From Enterobacter sp. JUb54 (GTDB taxonomy: Bacteria > Pseudomonadota > Gammaproteobacteria > Enterobacterales > Enterobacteriaceae): 64,000 bases of DNA. Positions 30,368-39,830 of this stretch are shown piece by piece. The stretch is taken from positions 806,001 through 870,000 of the forward strand of contig NZ_CP060418.1 in the NCBI RefSeq assembly GCF_014298075.1, given 5' to 3'. The number at the start of each line of letters is the position of its first letter. Position 1 is the first letter of the stretch. The translations under genes were made by a program, and so were the position numbers. The notes below the pieces were generated by a model that saw only the letters and a program-made list of their open reading frames with translations, was not told where the DNA came from and did no database searches.

Positions 30368-31759
30368 ATGAGTCAATCTTCCCTCCCGGAGAAGGCCAGT
30401 ACTTCAGTCATCACCGACTGGCGTCCTGAAGATCCCGAGTTTTGGCAACAGCGCGGCCACCGTGTTGCGAGCCGAAATTTATGGATCTCCGTTCCCTGTC
30501 TGCTGCTGGCGTTTTGCGTATGGATGTTGTTTAGTGCGGTGGCGGTGAATCTGAATAAAGTCGGCTTCCAGTTTACCACTGACCAGCTGTTTATGTTGAC
30601 CGCGCTGCCGGCGCTGTCGGGGGCGTTATTGCGCGTTCCTTACGCTTTCATGGTGCCGCTGTTTGGTGGTCGTCGCTGGACCGCATTCAGCACCGGGATC
30701 ATGATTGTCCCTTGCGTCTGGCTGGGCTTCGCGGTGCAGGATACCTCTACGCCGTTCAGTATCTTTGTGATCATCTCTCTGCTGTGCGGTTTCGCCGGGG
30801 CAAACTTTGCCTCCAGCATGGCGAACATCAGCTTCTTCTTCCCGAAACAGAAGCAGGGCGGCGCCCTTGGCCTGAATGGTGGCCTGGGTAATATGGGCGT
30901 CAGCGTGATGCAGCTGGTTGCTCCGCTGGTGATTTCGCTGTCCATTTTCGCCGTGTTCGGCGGAACCGGCGCCCAGCAGCCAGATGGCTCCGTTATGTAC
31001 CTGGAAAATGCCGCCTGGATTTGGGTGCCGTTTCTGGTCGTACTGACGCTGGCGGCATGGTTCTTTATGAACGATCTGTCCGCGTCCAAAGCTTCTCTTA
31101 GTGAACAGTTACCGGTACTTAAGCGTGGCCATCTGTGGATCATGGCGCTGCTGTATCTGGCAACCTTCGGTTCGTTTATCGGTTTCTCCGCCGGCTTCGC
31201 CATGCTGTCGAAAACCCAGTTCCCGGACGTGCAGATTTTGCATTTTGCCTTCTTCGGGCCGTTTATCGGTGCGCTGGCACGTTCAATGGGCGGGGCGATC
31301 TCCGACCGTCTGGGCGGGACTCGCGTGACGCTGGTGAACTTCGTGGTGATGGCTATCTTCAGCGGCCTGCTGTTCCTGACGCTGCCGACTCATGGGGAAG
31401 GCGGTAACTTTATTGCCTTCTTCGGCGTGTTTATGGTGCTGTTCCTGACCGCCGGTCTGGGGAGTGCATCCACCTTCCAGATGATTTCGTTAATCTTCCG
31501 TAAGATGACGATGACCCGCGTAAAAGCGCAGGGCGGGAGCGAAGAGCAGGCCATGCGTGAGGCGGCAACCGATACCGCAGCGGCGCTGGGCTTTATCTCG
31601 GCGATTGGCGCCATCGGCGGCTTCTTTATCCCGAAAGCATTTGGGATTTCGCTGGAGCTGACCGGTTCGCCGGCTGGCGCGATGAAGATCTTCTTCGTCT
31701 TCTACGTGGCCTGCGTGATCATCACCTGGGCAGTTTACGGACGTAAGCAAAAGTCTTAA
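30368..31759 (+). CDS. narK: Nitrate/nitrite antiporter NarK
   Basis: A 463-residue major-facilitator protein with 12 predicted transmembrane segments that imports nitrate in exchange for nitrite during anaerobic nitrate respiration. The nitrate-signature glycine-rich segments are present (GFAGANFASSMANISFFFP and GFISAIGAIGGFFIPKAFG). Length and sequence match E. coli NarK. It has its own FNR/NarL promoter and a terminator at 31781-31809, and lies just upstream of narGHJI. Confidence 0.97.
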   Translation: MSQSSLPEKASTSVITDWRPEDPEFWQQRGHRVASRNLWISVPCLLLAFCVWMLFSAVAVNLNKVGFQFTTDQLFMLTALPALSGALLRVPYAFMVPLFGGRRWTAFSTGIMIVPCVWLGFAVQDTSTPFSIFVIISLLCGFAGANFASSMANISFFFPKQKQGGALGLNGGLGNMGVSVMQLVAPLVISLSIFAVFGGTGAQQPDGSVMYLENAAWIWVPFLVVLTLAAWFFMNDLSASKASLSEQLPVLKRGHLWIMALLYLATFGSFIGFSAGFAMLSKTQFPDVQILHFAFFGPFIGALARSMGGAISDRLGGTRVTLVNFVVMAIFSGLLFLTLPTHGEGGNFIAFFGVFMVLFLTAGLGSASTFQMISLIFRKMTMTRVKAQGGSEEQAMREAATDTAAALGFISAIGAIGGFFIPKAFGISLELTGSPAGAMKIFFVFYVACVIITWAVYGRKQKS

Positions 31760-31780
31760 GCCGCACCGAAATCGAACTCA

Positions 31781-31809
31781 GGGCGCAATGCAAATTGCGC
31801 CCTTTTTTT
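31781..31809 (+). terminator. Terminator after narK
   Basis: GGGCGCAAT (31781-31789) pairs perfectly with ATTGCGCCC (31794-31802) around GCAA, and T7 follows. Confidence 0.95.
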
Positions 31810-31862
31810 GTGCCATCGTCTGACGGCATATCTGCGCTGCAACTGGCCAGCTTACTCCGCTC

Positions 31863-32052
31863 TACCCCTTAATACCCGGCGTCATAGCGGAATGGTGCGG
31901 CTGGCGGTGATTTTGCAATAAAACCTTTTTAAAACAAATGGATGAAAAATAGAAAAAGATACCACTTCCGGAGTATTTGCCGGGTTGTGGCCGATTTTTA
32001 AGCCATTTGGTCTTGATCGTTATCAATTCTCTCCCGCTTTCAGAGCGTTACC
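31863..32052 (+). promoter_or_regulatory. narG control region: distal NarL heptamers and FNR site
   Basis: A perfect FNR site, TTGAT-CGTT-ATCAA (32013-32026), implies a start near 32061. TACCCCT (31863-31869) is followed by TACCCGG, so the NarL cluster is near -195, the known E. coli narG arrangement in which IHF bends the DNA between the sites. The -10 is probably around GTTACC (32047-32052). This accounts for the 358-bp gap between narK and narG together with the narK terminator. Confidence 0.85.
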
Positions 32053-32117
32053 TTCGCTGGCATTCCAGCAATGTCGATTTATCAGAGAGCCGCCAGGCTC
32101 CATACAGGAGAAACCCG

Positions 32118-35100
32118 ATGAGTAAGTTCCTGGACCGGTTTCGCTACTTCAAACAGAAGGGTGAAACCTTTGCCGATGGCCACGGCCAGCTTCTACACAC
32201 TAACCGGGACTGGGAGGAGGGATACCGCCAGCGCTGGCAGCATGACAAAGTTGTGCGCTCCACTCACGGGGTTAACTGCACCGGCTCTTGTAGCTGGAAG
32301 ATTTATGTCAAAAATGGTCTGGTGACCTGGGAAACCCAGCAAACCGACTATCCGCGTACCCGCCCGGATATGCCAAACCATGAGCCACGCGGCTGCCCAC
32401 GCGGCGCCAGCTACTCCTGGTATCTCTACAGCGCCAACCGTCTTAAGTATCCGCTGATGCGTAAACGCCTGATGAAAATGTGGCGTGAAGCGAAGGTTCA
32501 GCATCGCGATCCGGTGGATGCCTGGGCATCGATTATTGAAGATGCCGATAAAGCCAAAAGTTTCAAACAGGCGCGTGGTCGCGGTGGCTTCGTGCGCTCC
32601 TCATGGCAGGAAGTGAACGAGCTGATTGCCGCTTCCAATGTCTATACCGTGAAAACCTATGGTCCTGACCGCGTGGCGGGCTTCTCGCCGATCCCGGCGA
32701 TGTCGATGGTGTCGTATGCTTCCGGCGCGCGCTATCTGTCACTGATTGGCGGGACCTGCCTGAGCTTCTACGACTGGTACTGCGATCTGCCGCCGGCTTC
32801 CCCGCAGACCTGGGGCGAGCAGACCGACGTCCCGGAATCGGCCGACTGGTATAACTCCAGCTATATCATCGCCTGGGGCTCCAACGTGCCGCAGACCCGT
32901 ACCCCGGATGCTCACTTCTTTACGGAAGTGCGCTACAAAGGGACCAAAACCGTCGCCATCACTCCGGATTACGCCGAAATCGCCAAGCTGTGCGATCTGT
33001 GGCTGGCGCCGAAGCAGGGCACCGATGCGGCAATGGCGCTGGCGATGGGCCACGTTATGCTGCGCGAATTCCATCTCGATCAGCCGAGCCAGTACTTCAC
33101 CGATTATGTCCGTCGTTACACCGATATGCCGATGCTGGTGATGCTCGAAGAGCGTGACGGTTACTACGCGGCGGGCCGTATGCTGCGCGCGGCGGATCTG
33201 GTCGATGCGTTGGGCCAGCAGCAGAACCCGGAGTGGAAGACCGTTGCCTTTGATGAAAAGGGCGAAATGACCGTGCCGAACGGTTCAATCGGCTTCCGCT
33301 GGGGTGATAAAGGTAAGTGGAACCTTGAGCAGCGTGATGGCGGCACTGGCGAAGAGGTCGCGCTGCGTCTGAGCCTGCTGGGCGGCCATGACGATATTGC
33401 GAATGTGGGCTTCCCGTATTTTGGCGGCGACGGCACCGAGCATTTCAATAAAGTAGAACTGGAAAACGTGCTGCTGCACAAGCTGCCGGTGAAACGCCTG
33501 CAGATGGCCGATGGTACCAGCGCGCTGGTCACCACCGTGTATGACCTGACCCTGGCGAACTATGGCCTGGATCGCGGTCTCGGCGATGAAAACTGCGCCA
33601 GCAGCTACGATGACGTCAAGGCCTACACCCCGGCCTGGGCTGAGAAAATCACCGGTGTTTCCCGGACGCAGATTATCCGTACCGCTCGCGAATTTGCCGA
33701 TAATGCCGATAAGACCCACGGGCGTTCCATGATTATCGTCGGTGCCGGTCTGAACCACTGGTATCACCTCGATATGAACTATCGCGGCCTGATCAACATG
33801 CTGATTTTCTGCGGCTGCGTGGGTCAGAGTGGCGGCGGCTGGGCGCACTATGTCGGCCAGGAAAAACTGCGTCCGCAGACCGGCTGGCAGCCGCTGGCGT
33901 TTGCTCTCGACTGGCAGCGTCCGGCGCGTCATATGAACAGTACGTCGTACTTCTATAATCACTCCAGCCAGTGGCGCTACGAGTCGGTAACCGCTCAGGA
34001 GCTGCTGTCGCCGCTGGCGGATAAATCGCGCTATAGCGGCCATCTGCTGGACTTTAACGTCCGTGCAGAACGTATGGGCTGGCTGCCATCAGCGCCGCAG
34101 CTGGGCACCAACCCGCTGCGCATTGCTGACGCCGCGAAACAGGCCGGGATGACGCCTGTCGATTACACCGTTAAGGCACTGAAAGACGGCACGATTCGTT
34201 TTGCCGCCGAACAACCTGAAAACGGCAAGAACCACCCGCGTAACCTGTTTATCTGGCGCTCTAACCTGCTGGGCTCTTCCGGTAAAGGCCACGAATACAT
34301 GCTGAAGTATCTGCTGGGTACCGAGCACGGTATTCAGGGACTGGATCTCGGCAAGCAGGGCGGCGTGAAGCCAGAAGAGGTGGAGTGGCACGATAACGGT
34401 CTCGACGGCAAGCTGGATCTGGTGGTGACGCTGGACTTCCGTCTGTCGAGCACCTGCCTGTATTCCGACATCGTGCTGCCGACGGCGACCTGGTACGAAA
34501 AAGACGACATGAATACTTCGGATATGCATCCCTTTATTCATCCGCTGTCTGCCGCCGTCGACCCGGCGTGGGAATCAAAAAGCGACTGGGAAATCTACAA
34601 AGGCATCGCGAAGAAATTCTCCGAAGTCTGCGTGGGCCATCTTGGCAAAGAGACCGATGTGGTCACGCTGCCGATTCAGCATGACTCCGCCGCTGAAATG
34701 GCGCAGCCGCTCGACGTCAAGGACTGGAAAAAAGGCGAGTGCGACCTGATCCCAGGCAAAACCGCGCCGCACATTATTCCGGTAGAACGTGACTACCCGG
34801 CGACCTATGAGCGCTTTACCTCTATCGGCCCGCTGATGGAGAAGATCGGTAACGGCGGTAAGGGCATCGCCTGGAATACCCAGAGCGAGATGGACCTGCT
34901 GCGTAAGCTGAATTACACCAAGGCCGACGGTCCGGCTAAAGGTCAGCCGATGCTGAATACGGCGATTGATGCCGCCGAGATGATCCTGACGCTGGCCCCA
35001 GAAACCAACGGTCAGGTCGCGGTGAAAGCCTGGGCTGCGCTCAGTGAGTTTACCGGTCGCGACCATACCCATCTGGCACTGAATAAAGAAGACGAGAAAA

Positions 35101-35861
35101 TTCGTTTCCGCGATATTCAGGCCCAGCCGCGCAAAATCATCTCCAGCCCGACCTGGTCTGGCCTTGAAGATGAACATGTTTCCTATAACGCCGGCTATAC
35201 CAACGTGCACGAGCTGATTCCGTGGCGGACCCTGTCCGGTCGCCAGTCCTTGTATCAGGACCATCAGTGGATGCGTGATTTCGGTGAGAGCCTGCTGGTG
35301 TACCGTCCGCCGATCGATACCCGTTCGGTGAAAGCGGTGATGGGCGAGAAGTCTAACGGCAACCCGGAGAAGGCGCTGAACTTCCTGACGCCGCACCAGA
35401 AATGGGGTATCCACTCGACCTACAGCGACAACCTGCTGATGCTGACCCTGTCACGCGGCGGCCCGATCGTCTGGATGAGCGAAGCCGATGCCAAAGAGCT
35501 GGGCATTGAGGATAACGACTGGATTGAAGTCTTCAACAGCAACGGGGCGCTGACCGCACGTGCGGTCGTCAGCCAGCGTGTACCGGCGGGGATGACCATG
35601 ATGTACCACGCCCAGGAACGTATTGTGAATCTGCCAGGCTCGGAAATTACCGGCCAACGCGGCGGGATCCATAACTCGGTGACGCGCATTACGCCGAAGC
35701 CGACCCATATGATCGGCGGCTACGCGCAGCTGGCTTACGGCTTTAACTATTACGGCACCGTGGGCTCTAACCGCGATGAGTTCGTGGTGGTACGCAAGAT
35801 GAAGAATATTAACTGGCTGGATGGTGAAGGTAATGACCAGGTACAGGAGAGCGTAAAATGA
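32118..35861 (+). CDS. narG: Respiratory nitrate reductase alpha subunit NarG
   Basis: The Mo-bis-MGD catalytic subunit of membrane-bound nitrate reductase A, reducing nitrate to nitrite on the cytoplasmic side. The start at 32118, with AGGAG upstream, gives exactly 1247 residues as in E. coli; an in-frame start at 31977 lies across the promoter and is rejected. The FS0 cluster ligands are visible in STHGVNCTGSCSW (His then Cys), and the MGD-binding region (YNSSYIIAWGSNVPQTRTPD) follows. It overlaps narH by four bases (ATGA). Confidence 0.98.
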   Translation: MSKFLDRFRYFKQKGETFADGHGQLLHTNRDWEEGYRQRWQHDKVVRSTHGVNCTGSCSWKIYVKNGLVTWETQQTDYPRTRPDMPNHEPRGCPRGASYSWYLYSANRLKYPLMRKRLMKMWREAKVQHRDPVDAWASIIEDADKAKSFKQARGRGGFVRSSWQEVNELIAASNVYTVKTYGPDRVAGFSPIPAMSMVSYASGARYLSLIGGTCLSFYDWYCDLPPASPQTWGEQTDVPESADWYNSSYIIAWGSNVPQTRTPDAHFFTEVRYKGTKTVAITPDYAEIAKLCDLWLAPKQGTDAAMALAMGHVMLREFHLDQPSQYFTDYVRRYTDMPMLVMLEERDGYYAAGRMLRAADLVDALGQQQNPEWKTVAFDEKGEMTVPNGSIGFRWGDKGKWNLEQRDGGTGEEVALRLSLLGGHDDIANVGFPYFGGDGTEHFNKVELENVLLHKLPVKRLQMADGTSALVTTVYDLTLANYGLDRGLGDENCASSYDDVKAYTPAWAEKITGVSRTQIIRTAREFADNADKTHGRSMIIVGAGLNHWYHLDMNYRGLINMLIFCGCVGQSGGGWAHYVGQEKLRPQTGWQPLAFALDWQRPARHMNSTSYFYNHSSQWRYESVTAQELLSPLADKSRYSGHLLDFNVRAERMGWLPSAPQLGTNPLRIADAAKQAGMTPVDYTVKALKDGTIRFAAEQPENGKNHPRNLFIWRSNLLGSSGKGHEYMLKYLLGTEHGIQGLDLGKQGGVKPEEVEWHDNGLDGKLDLVVTLDFRLSSTCLYSDIVLPTATWYEKDDMNTSDMHPFIHPLSAAVDPAWESKSDWEIYKGIAKKFSEVCVGHLGKETDVVTLPIQHDSAAEMAQPLDVKDWKKGECDLIPGKTAPHIIPVERDYPATYERFTSIGPLMEKIGNGGKGIAWNTQSEMDLLRKLNYTKADGPAKGQPMLNTAIDAAEMILTLAPETNGQVAVKAWAALSEFTGRDHTHLALNKEDEKIRFRDIQAQPRKIISSPTWSGLEDEHVSYNAGYTNVHELIPWRTLSGRQSLYQDHQWMRDFGESLLVYRPPIDTRSVKAVMGEKSNGNPEKALNFLTPHQKWGIHSTYSDNLLMLTLSRGGPIVWMSEADAKELGIEDNDWIEVFNSNGALTARAVVSQRVPAGMTMMYHAQERIVNLPGSEITGQRGGIHNSVTRITPKPTHMIGGYAQLAYGFNYYGTVGSNRDEFVVVRKMKNINWLDGEGNDQVQESVK

Positions 35862-37393
35862 AAATTCGTTCACAAGTCGGCATGGTGCTGAATCTCGATA
35901 AATGCATCGGCTGTCATACCTGCTCAGTCACCTGTAAAAACGTCTGGACCAGTCGCGAAGGGACGGAGTACGCCTGGTTCAATAACGTCGAAACCAAGCC
36001 TGGCGTTGGTTTCCCGAACGACTGGGAAAACCAGGAGAAATGGAAAGGCGGCTGGATCCGTAAAATCAACGGCAAACTGCAGCCGCGCATGGGCAACCGT
36101 GCAATGCTGCTGGGTAAAATCTTCGCCAACCCGCATCTGCCGGGCATCGATGATTACTACGAGCCTTTTGATTTCGACTACCAGAACCTGCATGCCGCAC
36201 CGGAGAGCAAACATCAGCCGATCGCCCGCCCGCGTTCGCTGATCACCGGGCAACGAATGGACAAGATCACCAGCGGTCCGAACTGGGAAGATGACCTTGG
36301 CGGTGAGTTTGAAAAGCTGTCCAGGGACCGCAATTTCGACAACATGCAGAAGGCGATGTACGGCCAGTTCGAAAACACCTTCATGATGTATTTGCCGCGC
36401 CTGTGCGAACACTGCCTGAACCCGGCCTGTGTAGCGACCTGCCCGAGCGGCGCCATCTATAAGCGTGAAGAAGATGGCATCGTGCTGATCGATCAGGATA
36501 AGTGCCGCGGCTGGCGGATGTGTATTACCGGCTGCCCGTACAAAAAGATCTACTTCAACTGGAAGAGCGGTAAGTCCGAGAAGTGCATCTTCTGTTATCC
36601 GCGTATCGAATCCGGGATGCCGACCGTCTGTTCTGAAACCTGCGTCGGACGTATTCGCTACCTCGGCGTGCTGCTGTATGACGCTGATGCGATTGAAAAT
36701 GCCGCCAGCACCGAGAACGAGCAGGATCTGTATCAGCGTCAGCTGGACGTGTTCCTCAACCCGAACGACCCGAAAGTCATCGAGCAGGCGCTGAAAGATG
36801 GCGTTCCGCAGGGCGTAATTGAAGCTGCGCAGCAGTCGCCGGTGTACAAAATGGCGATGGACTGGAAGCTGGCGCTGCCGCTGCACCCGGAATATCGCAC
36901 GCTGCCGATGGTCTGGTATGTGCCGCCGCTGTCACCGATTCAGTCTGCGGCCGATGCCGGCGAGCTGGGCAGTAACGGGATCCTGCCGGATGTTGAAAGT
37001 CTGCGTATTCCGGTCCAGTACCTGGCTAACCTGCTGACCGCCGGGGATACCCAGCCGGTACTGCTGGCGCTGAAACGCATGCTGGCCATGCGTCACTTTA
37101 AACGTGCAGAAAGCGTGGATGGCGTGGTTGATACTCGTGCGCTGGAAGAGGTCGGTCTGACCGAAGCGCAGGCGCAGGAGATGTACCGCTACCTGGCGAT
37201 TGCAAACTACGAAGATCGCTTCGTGGTCCCGAGCAGCCATCGTGAGCAGGCTCGCGATGCTTTCCCGGAACAGCGTGGCTGCGGCTTTACCTTTGGTGAT
37301 GGCTGCCATGGTTCAGACAGCAAGTTCAATCTGTTCAACAGCCGTCGCATCGATGCCATCAATGTCACCAGCAAAACGGAGCCGCACTCATGA
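35858..37393 (+). CDS. narH: Respiratory nitrate reductase beta subunit NarH
   Basis: A 511-residue electron-transfer subunit linking NarI haems to NarG. Four cysteine groups bind Fe-S clusters: CIGCHTCSVTC, CEHCLNPACVATC, CRGWRMCITGC and CIFCYP...CSETC. The Trp in CRGWRMC replaces a cysteine, as in the family, producing the [3Fe-4S] cluster. Length and sequence match E. coli NarH (512). It overlaps narG and narJ by four bases each. Confidence 0.98.
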   Translation: MKIRSQVGMVLNLDKCIGCHTCSVTCKNVWTSREGTEYAWFNNVETKPGVGFPNDWENQEKWKGGWIRKINGKLQPRMGNRAMLLGKIFANPHLPGIDDYYEPFDFDYQNLHAAPESKHQPIARPRSLITGQRMDKITSGPNWEDDLGGEFEKLSRDRNFDNMQKAMYGQFENTFMMYLPRLCEHCLNPACVATCPSGAIYKREEDGIVLIDQDKCRGWRMCITGCPYKKIYFNWKSGKSEKCIFCYPRIESGMPTVCSETCVGRIRYLGVLLYDADAIENAASTENEQDLYQRQLDVFLNPNDPKVIEQALKDGVPQGVIEAAQQSPVYKMAMDWKLALPLHPEYRTLPMVWYVPPLSPIQSAADAGELGSNGILPDVESLRIPVQYLANLLTAGDTQPVLLALKRMLAMRHFKRAESVDGVVDTRALEEVGLTEAQAQEMYRYLAIANYEDRFVVPSSHREQARDAFPEQRGCGFTFGDGCHGSDSKFNLFNSRRIDAINVTSKTEPHS

Positions 37394-38100
37394 TTGAACT
37401 CGTCATTGTGTCGCGCCTGCTGGAGTACCCGGATGCTGCCCTGTGGCAACATCAGCAGGAGCTGTTCGAGGCGCTGGCGTCCTCGGAAACGCTGAGCAAA
37501 GAGGATGCCCAGCAACTGGGCGTTTTCCTGCGTGATTTGACCGCCCAGGATCCGCTGGACGCGCAGGCGTATTACAGCGAACTGTTCGATCGCGGCCGGG
37601 CAACGTCTCTGCTGTTGTTTGAACATGTTCACGGTGAATCCCGCGATCGTGGTCAGGCGATGGTGGACCTGATGGCGCAGTATGAGCGCCACGGCCTGAC
37701 CCTCGACAGCCGCGAGCTGCCGGACCATCTCCCGCTGTATCTGGAGTATCTTGCACAGCTGCCTGCGGACGAAGCCATTGCCGGGCTGCAGGATGTGGCG
37801 CCGATCCTCGGTCTGCTCAGCGCCCGTCTGCGGCAGCGTGAAAGCCATTATGCGGTGCTGTTTGAACTGCTGCTGACGCTGGCCAACACCCAGGTCGACA
37901 GTCAGCAGGTGGCGGAGAAAATTGCCGATGAGGCCCGCGATGATACGCCGCAGGCGCTGGATGCGGTGTGGGAAGAAGAACAGGTGAAATTCTTTGCCGA
38001 TCAGGGCTGCGCTGAATCAGATATCGCCGCTCACCAGCGTCGTTTTGCCGGAGCCGTTGCCCCGCAATATTTGAATATCTCTAACGGAGGACAGCAATAA
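37390..38100 (+). CDS. narJ: Nitrate reductase assembly chaperone NarJ
   Basis: A 236-residue TorD/DmsD-type chaperone that binds apo-NarG, promotes molybdenum cofactor insertion and is not part of the final enzyme. The typical helical core ([35 protein letters not shown], seen from about residue 55 on) is present. It overlaps narH by four bases, and its TAA overlaps the narI ATG by one base. Confidence 0.96.
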   Translation: MIELVIVSRLLEYPDAALWQHQQELFEALASSETLSKEDAQQLGVFLRDLTAQDPLDAQAYYSELFDRGRATSLLLFEHVHGESRDRGQAMVDLMAQYERHGLTLDSRELPDHLPLYLEYLAQLPADEAIAGLQDVAPILGLLSARLRQRESHYAVLFELLLTLANTQVDSQQVAEKIADEARDDTPQALDAVWEEEQVKFFADQGCAESDIAAHQRRFAGAVAPQYLNISNGGQQ

Positions 38101-38777
38101 TGCACTTCCTGAATATGTTCTTCTTTGACATCTATCCGTATATTGCCGGGGCCGTATTCCTTGTGGGGAGCTGGCTGCGTTACGACTACGGGCAATATAC
38201 CTGGCGTGCCGCCTCCAGCCAGATGCTGGATAGAAAAGGGATGAACCTGGCGTCGAACCTGTTCCATATTGGGATCCTCGGCGTAATTGCGGGTCATGCT
38301 TTTGGGATGCTGACTCCGCACTGGATGTATGAAGCCTGGCTGCCGCTTGAAGTGAAGCAGAAGATGGCGATGTTTGGCGGCGGTGCGGCGGGGCTGATGT
38401 GTCTGGTCGGCGGTATTTTGCTGCTCAAACGCCGCCTGTTCAATCCGCGCATTCGTGCCACCACGACCGGGGCAGACATTCTGGTGATGTCGGTGCTGGT
38501 TATCCAGTGTACGCTGGGTCTGCTGACGATTCCGTTCTCGGCTCAGCATATGGACGGCAGTGAAATGATGAAGCTGGTCGGCTGGGCGCAGTCGGTGGTG
38601 ACCTTCCACGGTGGTGCGTCGGCACACCTCGACGGCGTGGCGTTTATCTTCCGCATGCACCTGGTGCTCGGTATGACGCTGTTTGTGCTGTTCCCGTTCT
38701 CGCGTCTGGTGCATATCTGGAGCGTGCCGGTGGAGTACCTGACCCGCAAATACCAGATTGTTCGCGCTCGTCGCTGA
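38100..38777 (+). CDS. narI: Respiratory nitrate reductase gamma subunit NarI
   Basis: A 225-residue cytochrome b subunit with five transmembrane segments that oxidises quinol at the periplasmic side and anchors NarGH. Histidines for the two haems lie in the second and fifth segments ([42 protein letters not shown]). Length equals E. coli NarI. GGAGG lies ten bases upstream. A UUCG-capped terminator follows directly. Confidence 0.97.
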   Translation: MHFLNMFFFDIYPYIAGAVFLVGSWLRYDYGQYTWRAASSQMLDRKGMNLASNLFHIGILGVIAGHAFGMLTPHWMYEAWLPLEVKQKMAMFGGGAAGLMCLVGGILLLKRRLFNPRIRATTTGADILVMSVLVIQCTLGLLTIPFSAQHMDGSEMMKLVGWAQSVVTFHGGASAHLDGVAFIFRMHLVLGMTLFVLFPFSRLVHIWSVPVEYLTRKYQIVRARR

Positions 38778-38796
38778 TACTATTTTGTATGATGCT

Positions 38797-38822
38797 AAAC
38801 CCTACTTCGGTGGGGTTTTTTT
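38797..38822 (+). terminator. Terminator after narGHJI
   Basis: AAACCCTAC (38797-38805) pairs with GTGGGGTTT (38810-38818) around a TTCG tetraloop, followed by a T-run. Confidence 0.93.
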
Positions 38823-38842
38823 ATACCTGAATACCGGTGCTT

Positions 38843-38917
38843 TCCCGGCGGCGCTGCGCCTGGCCGGGCTACAGACTGCATGCTTTTGTAGCCCGGCCAG
38901 GCGCAGCGCCGCCGGGA
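38843..38917. repeat. 31-bp perfect inverted repeat (REP/BIME-like)
   Basis: The arms 38843-38873 and 38887-38917 are exact inverse complements over 31 bp and are separated by 13 bases. The arms are GC-rich (CCCGGCGGCGCTGCGCCTGG inside). This is the architecture of paired enterobacterial REP sequences. It lies between the narI terminator and the end of the convergent tyr tRNA operon and could block read-through from both sides. Confidence 0.88.
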
Positions 38918-38943
38918 TACCTATGGCAGAAATACAAAACAGA

Positions 38944-39465
38944 GCTGGGGAAATGAGGGAGGATGACTTAGCGCTACACGCTTCGGGTCGTTGCCTGCGG
39001 CAACGCTTTCTCGCTGGCGCTCGAATCGAACCTTAGTCGAAGCTTCTCATCCTTCCCTGTATGGGCAGAATATAAGGCTTTAGTGTTTGGTTTAGCTGGG
39101 GTAGTGCAAGGAAATGATGGTGGCGGGGGAAGGATGACTCGGCTGCGCCTCGCCCTTCGGGTCGTTGCCTGCGGCAACGCTTTCTCGCTGGCGCTCGAAT
39201 CGAACCTTAGTCGAAGCTTCTCATCCTTCCCTGCATGGGCAGAATATAAAGCTTTAGTGTTTGGTTTAGCTGGGGGAGTGCAAGGAAGTGATGGTGGCGG
39301 GGGAAGGATGACTCGGCTGCGCCTCGCCCTTCGGGTCGTTGCCTGCGGCAACGCTTTCTCGCTGGCGCTCGAATCGAACCTTAGTCGAAGCTTCTCATCC
39401 TTCCCTGCATGGGCAGAATATAAGGCTTTAGTGTTTGGTTTAGCTGGGGTAGTGCAAGGAAGTGA
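38944..39465 (-). repeat. Three 174-bp tandem repeats downstream of the tRNA-Tyr genes
   Basis: Units at 39292-39465, 39118-39291 and 38944-39117 have an exact 174-bp period; the first two are nearly identical and the last is degenerate at its far end. Read on the minus strand, the first two units end in ATCCTTCCCCCGCCACCA, the 3' tail of tRNA-Tyr, and all contain a T-arm-like AAGGTTCGATTCG and a hairpin CGTTGCC-GCA-GGCAACG. E. coli tyrT has comparable 178-bp repeats that yield rtT RNA. The units are therefore transcribed with the tRNAs. Confidence 0.93.
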
Positions 39466-39550
<85 letters not shown>

Positions 39551-39586
39551 AGGGGTAATTCATATTGTAGAGGTAATGCTTTGAGA

Positions 39587-39671
<85 letters not shown>

Positions 39672-39721
39672 ACGGGGTAATGCTTATTACTGGCCTGCTT
39701 CCTTCTGAGGAAGCGGGGCGC

Positions 39722-39749
39722 ATCATATCAAATGACGCGCCCCTGTAAA
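39722..39749 (-). promoter_or_regulatory. tyrT promoter with GC-rich discriminator
   Basis: TTTACA (-35, 39744-39749), a 16-bp spacer and TATGAT (-10, 39722-39727), then a GC-rich discriminator (GCGCCCCGC), as in the stringently controlled E. coli tyrT promoter. The AT-rich DNA upstream could hold FIS sites. Confidence 0.93.
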
Positions 39750-39830
39750 GCTTTCCGTTGAGAAAAATAAACTGGTTGCCTGAAATTTATGCGCAAAGGC
39801 GTAAAGCTAACCAGTTCATTTTACTATTGA

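Noticed and set aside
31977-32117. N-terminal extension of narG
   Set aside because: It overlaps the FNR site and promoter; the start at 32118 gives the standard 1247-residue NarG.
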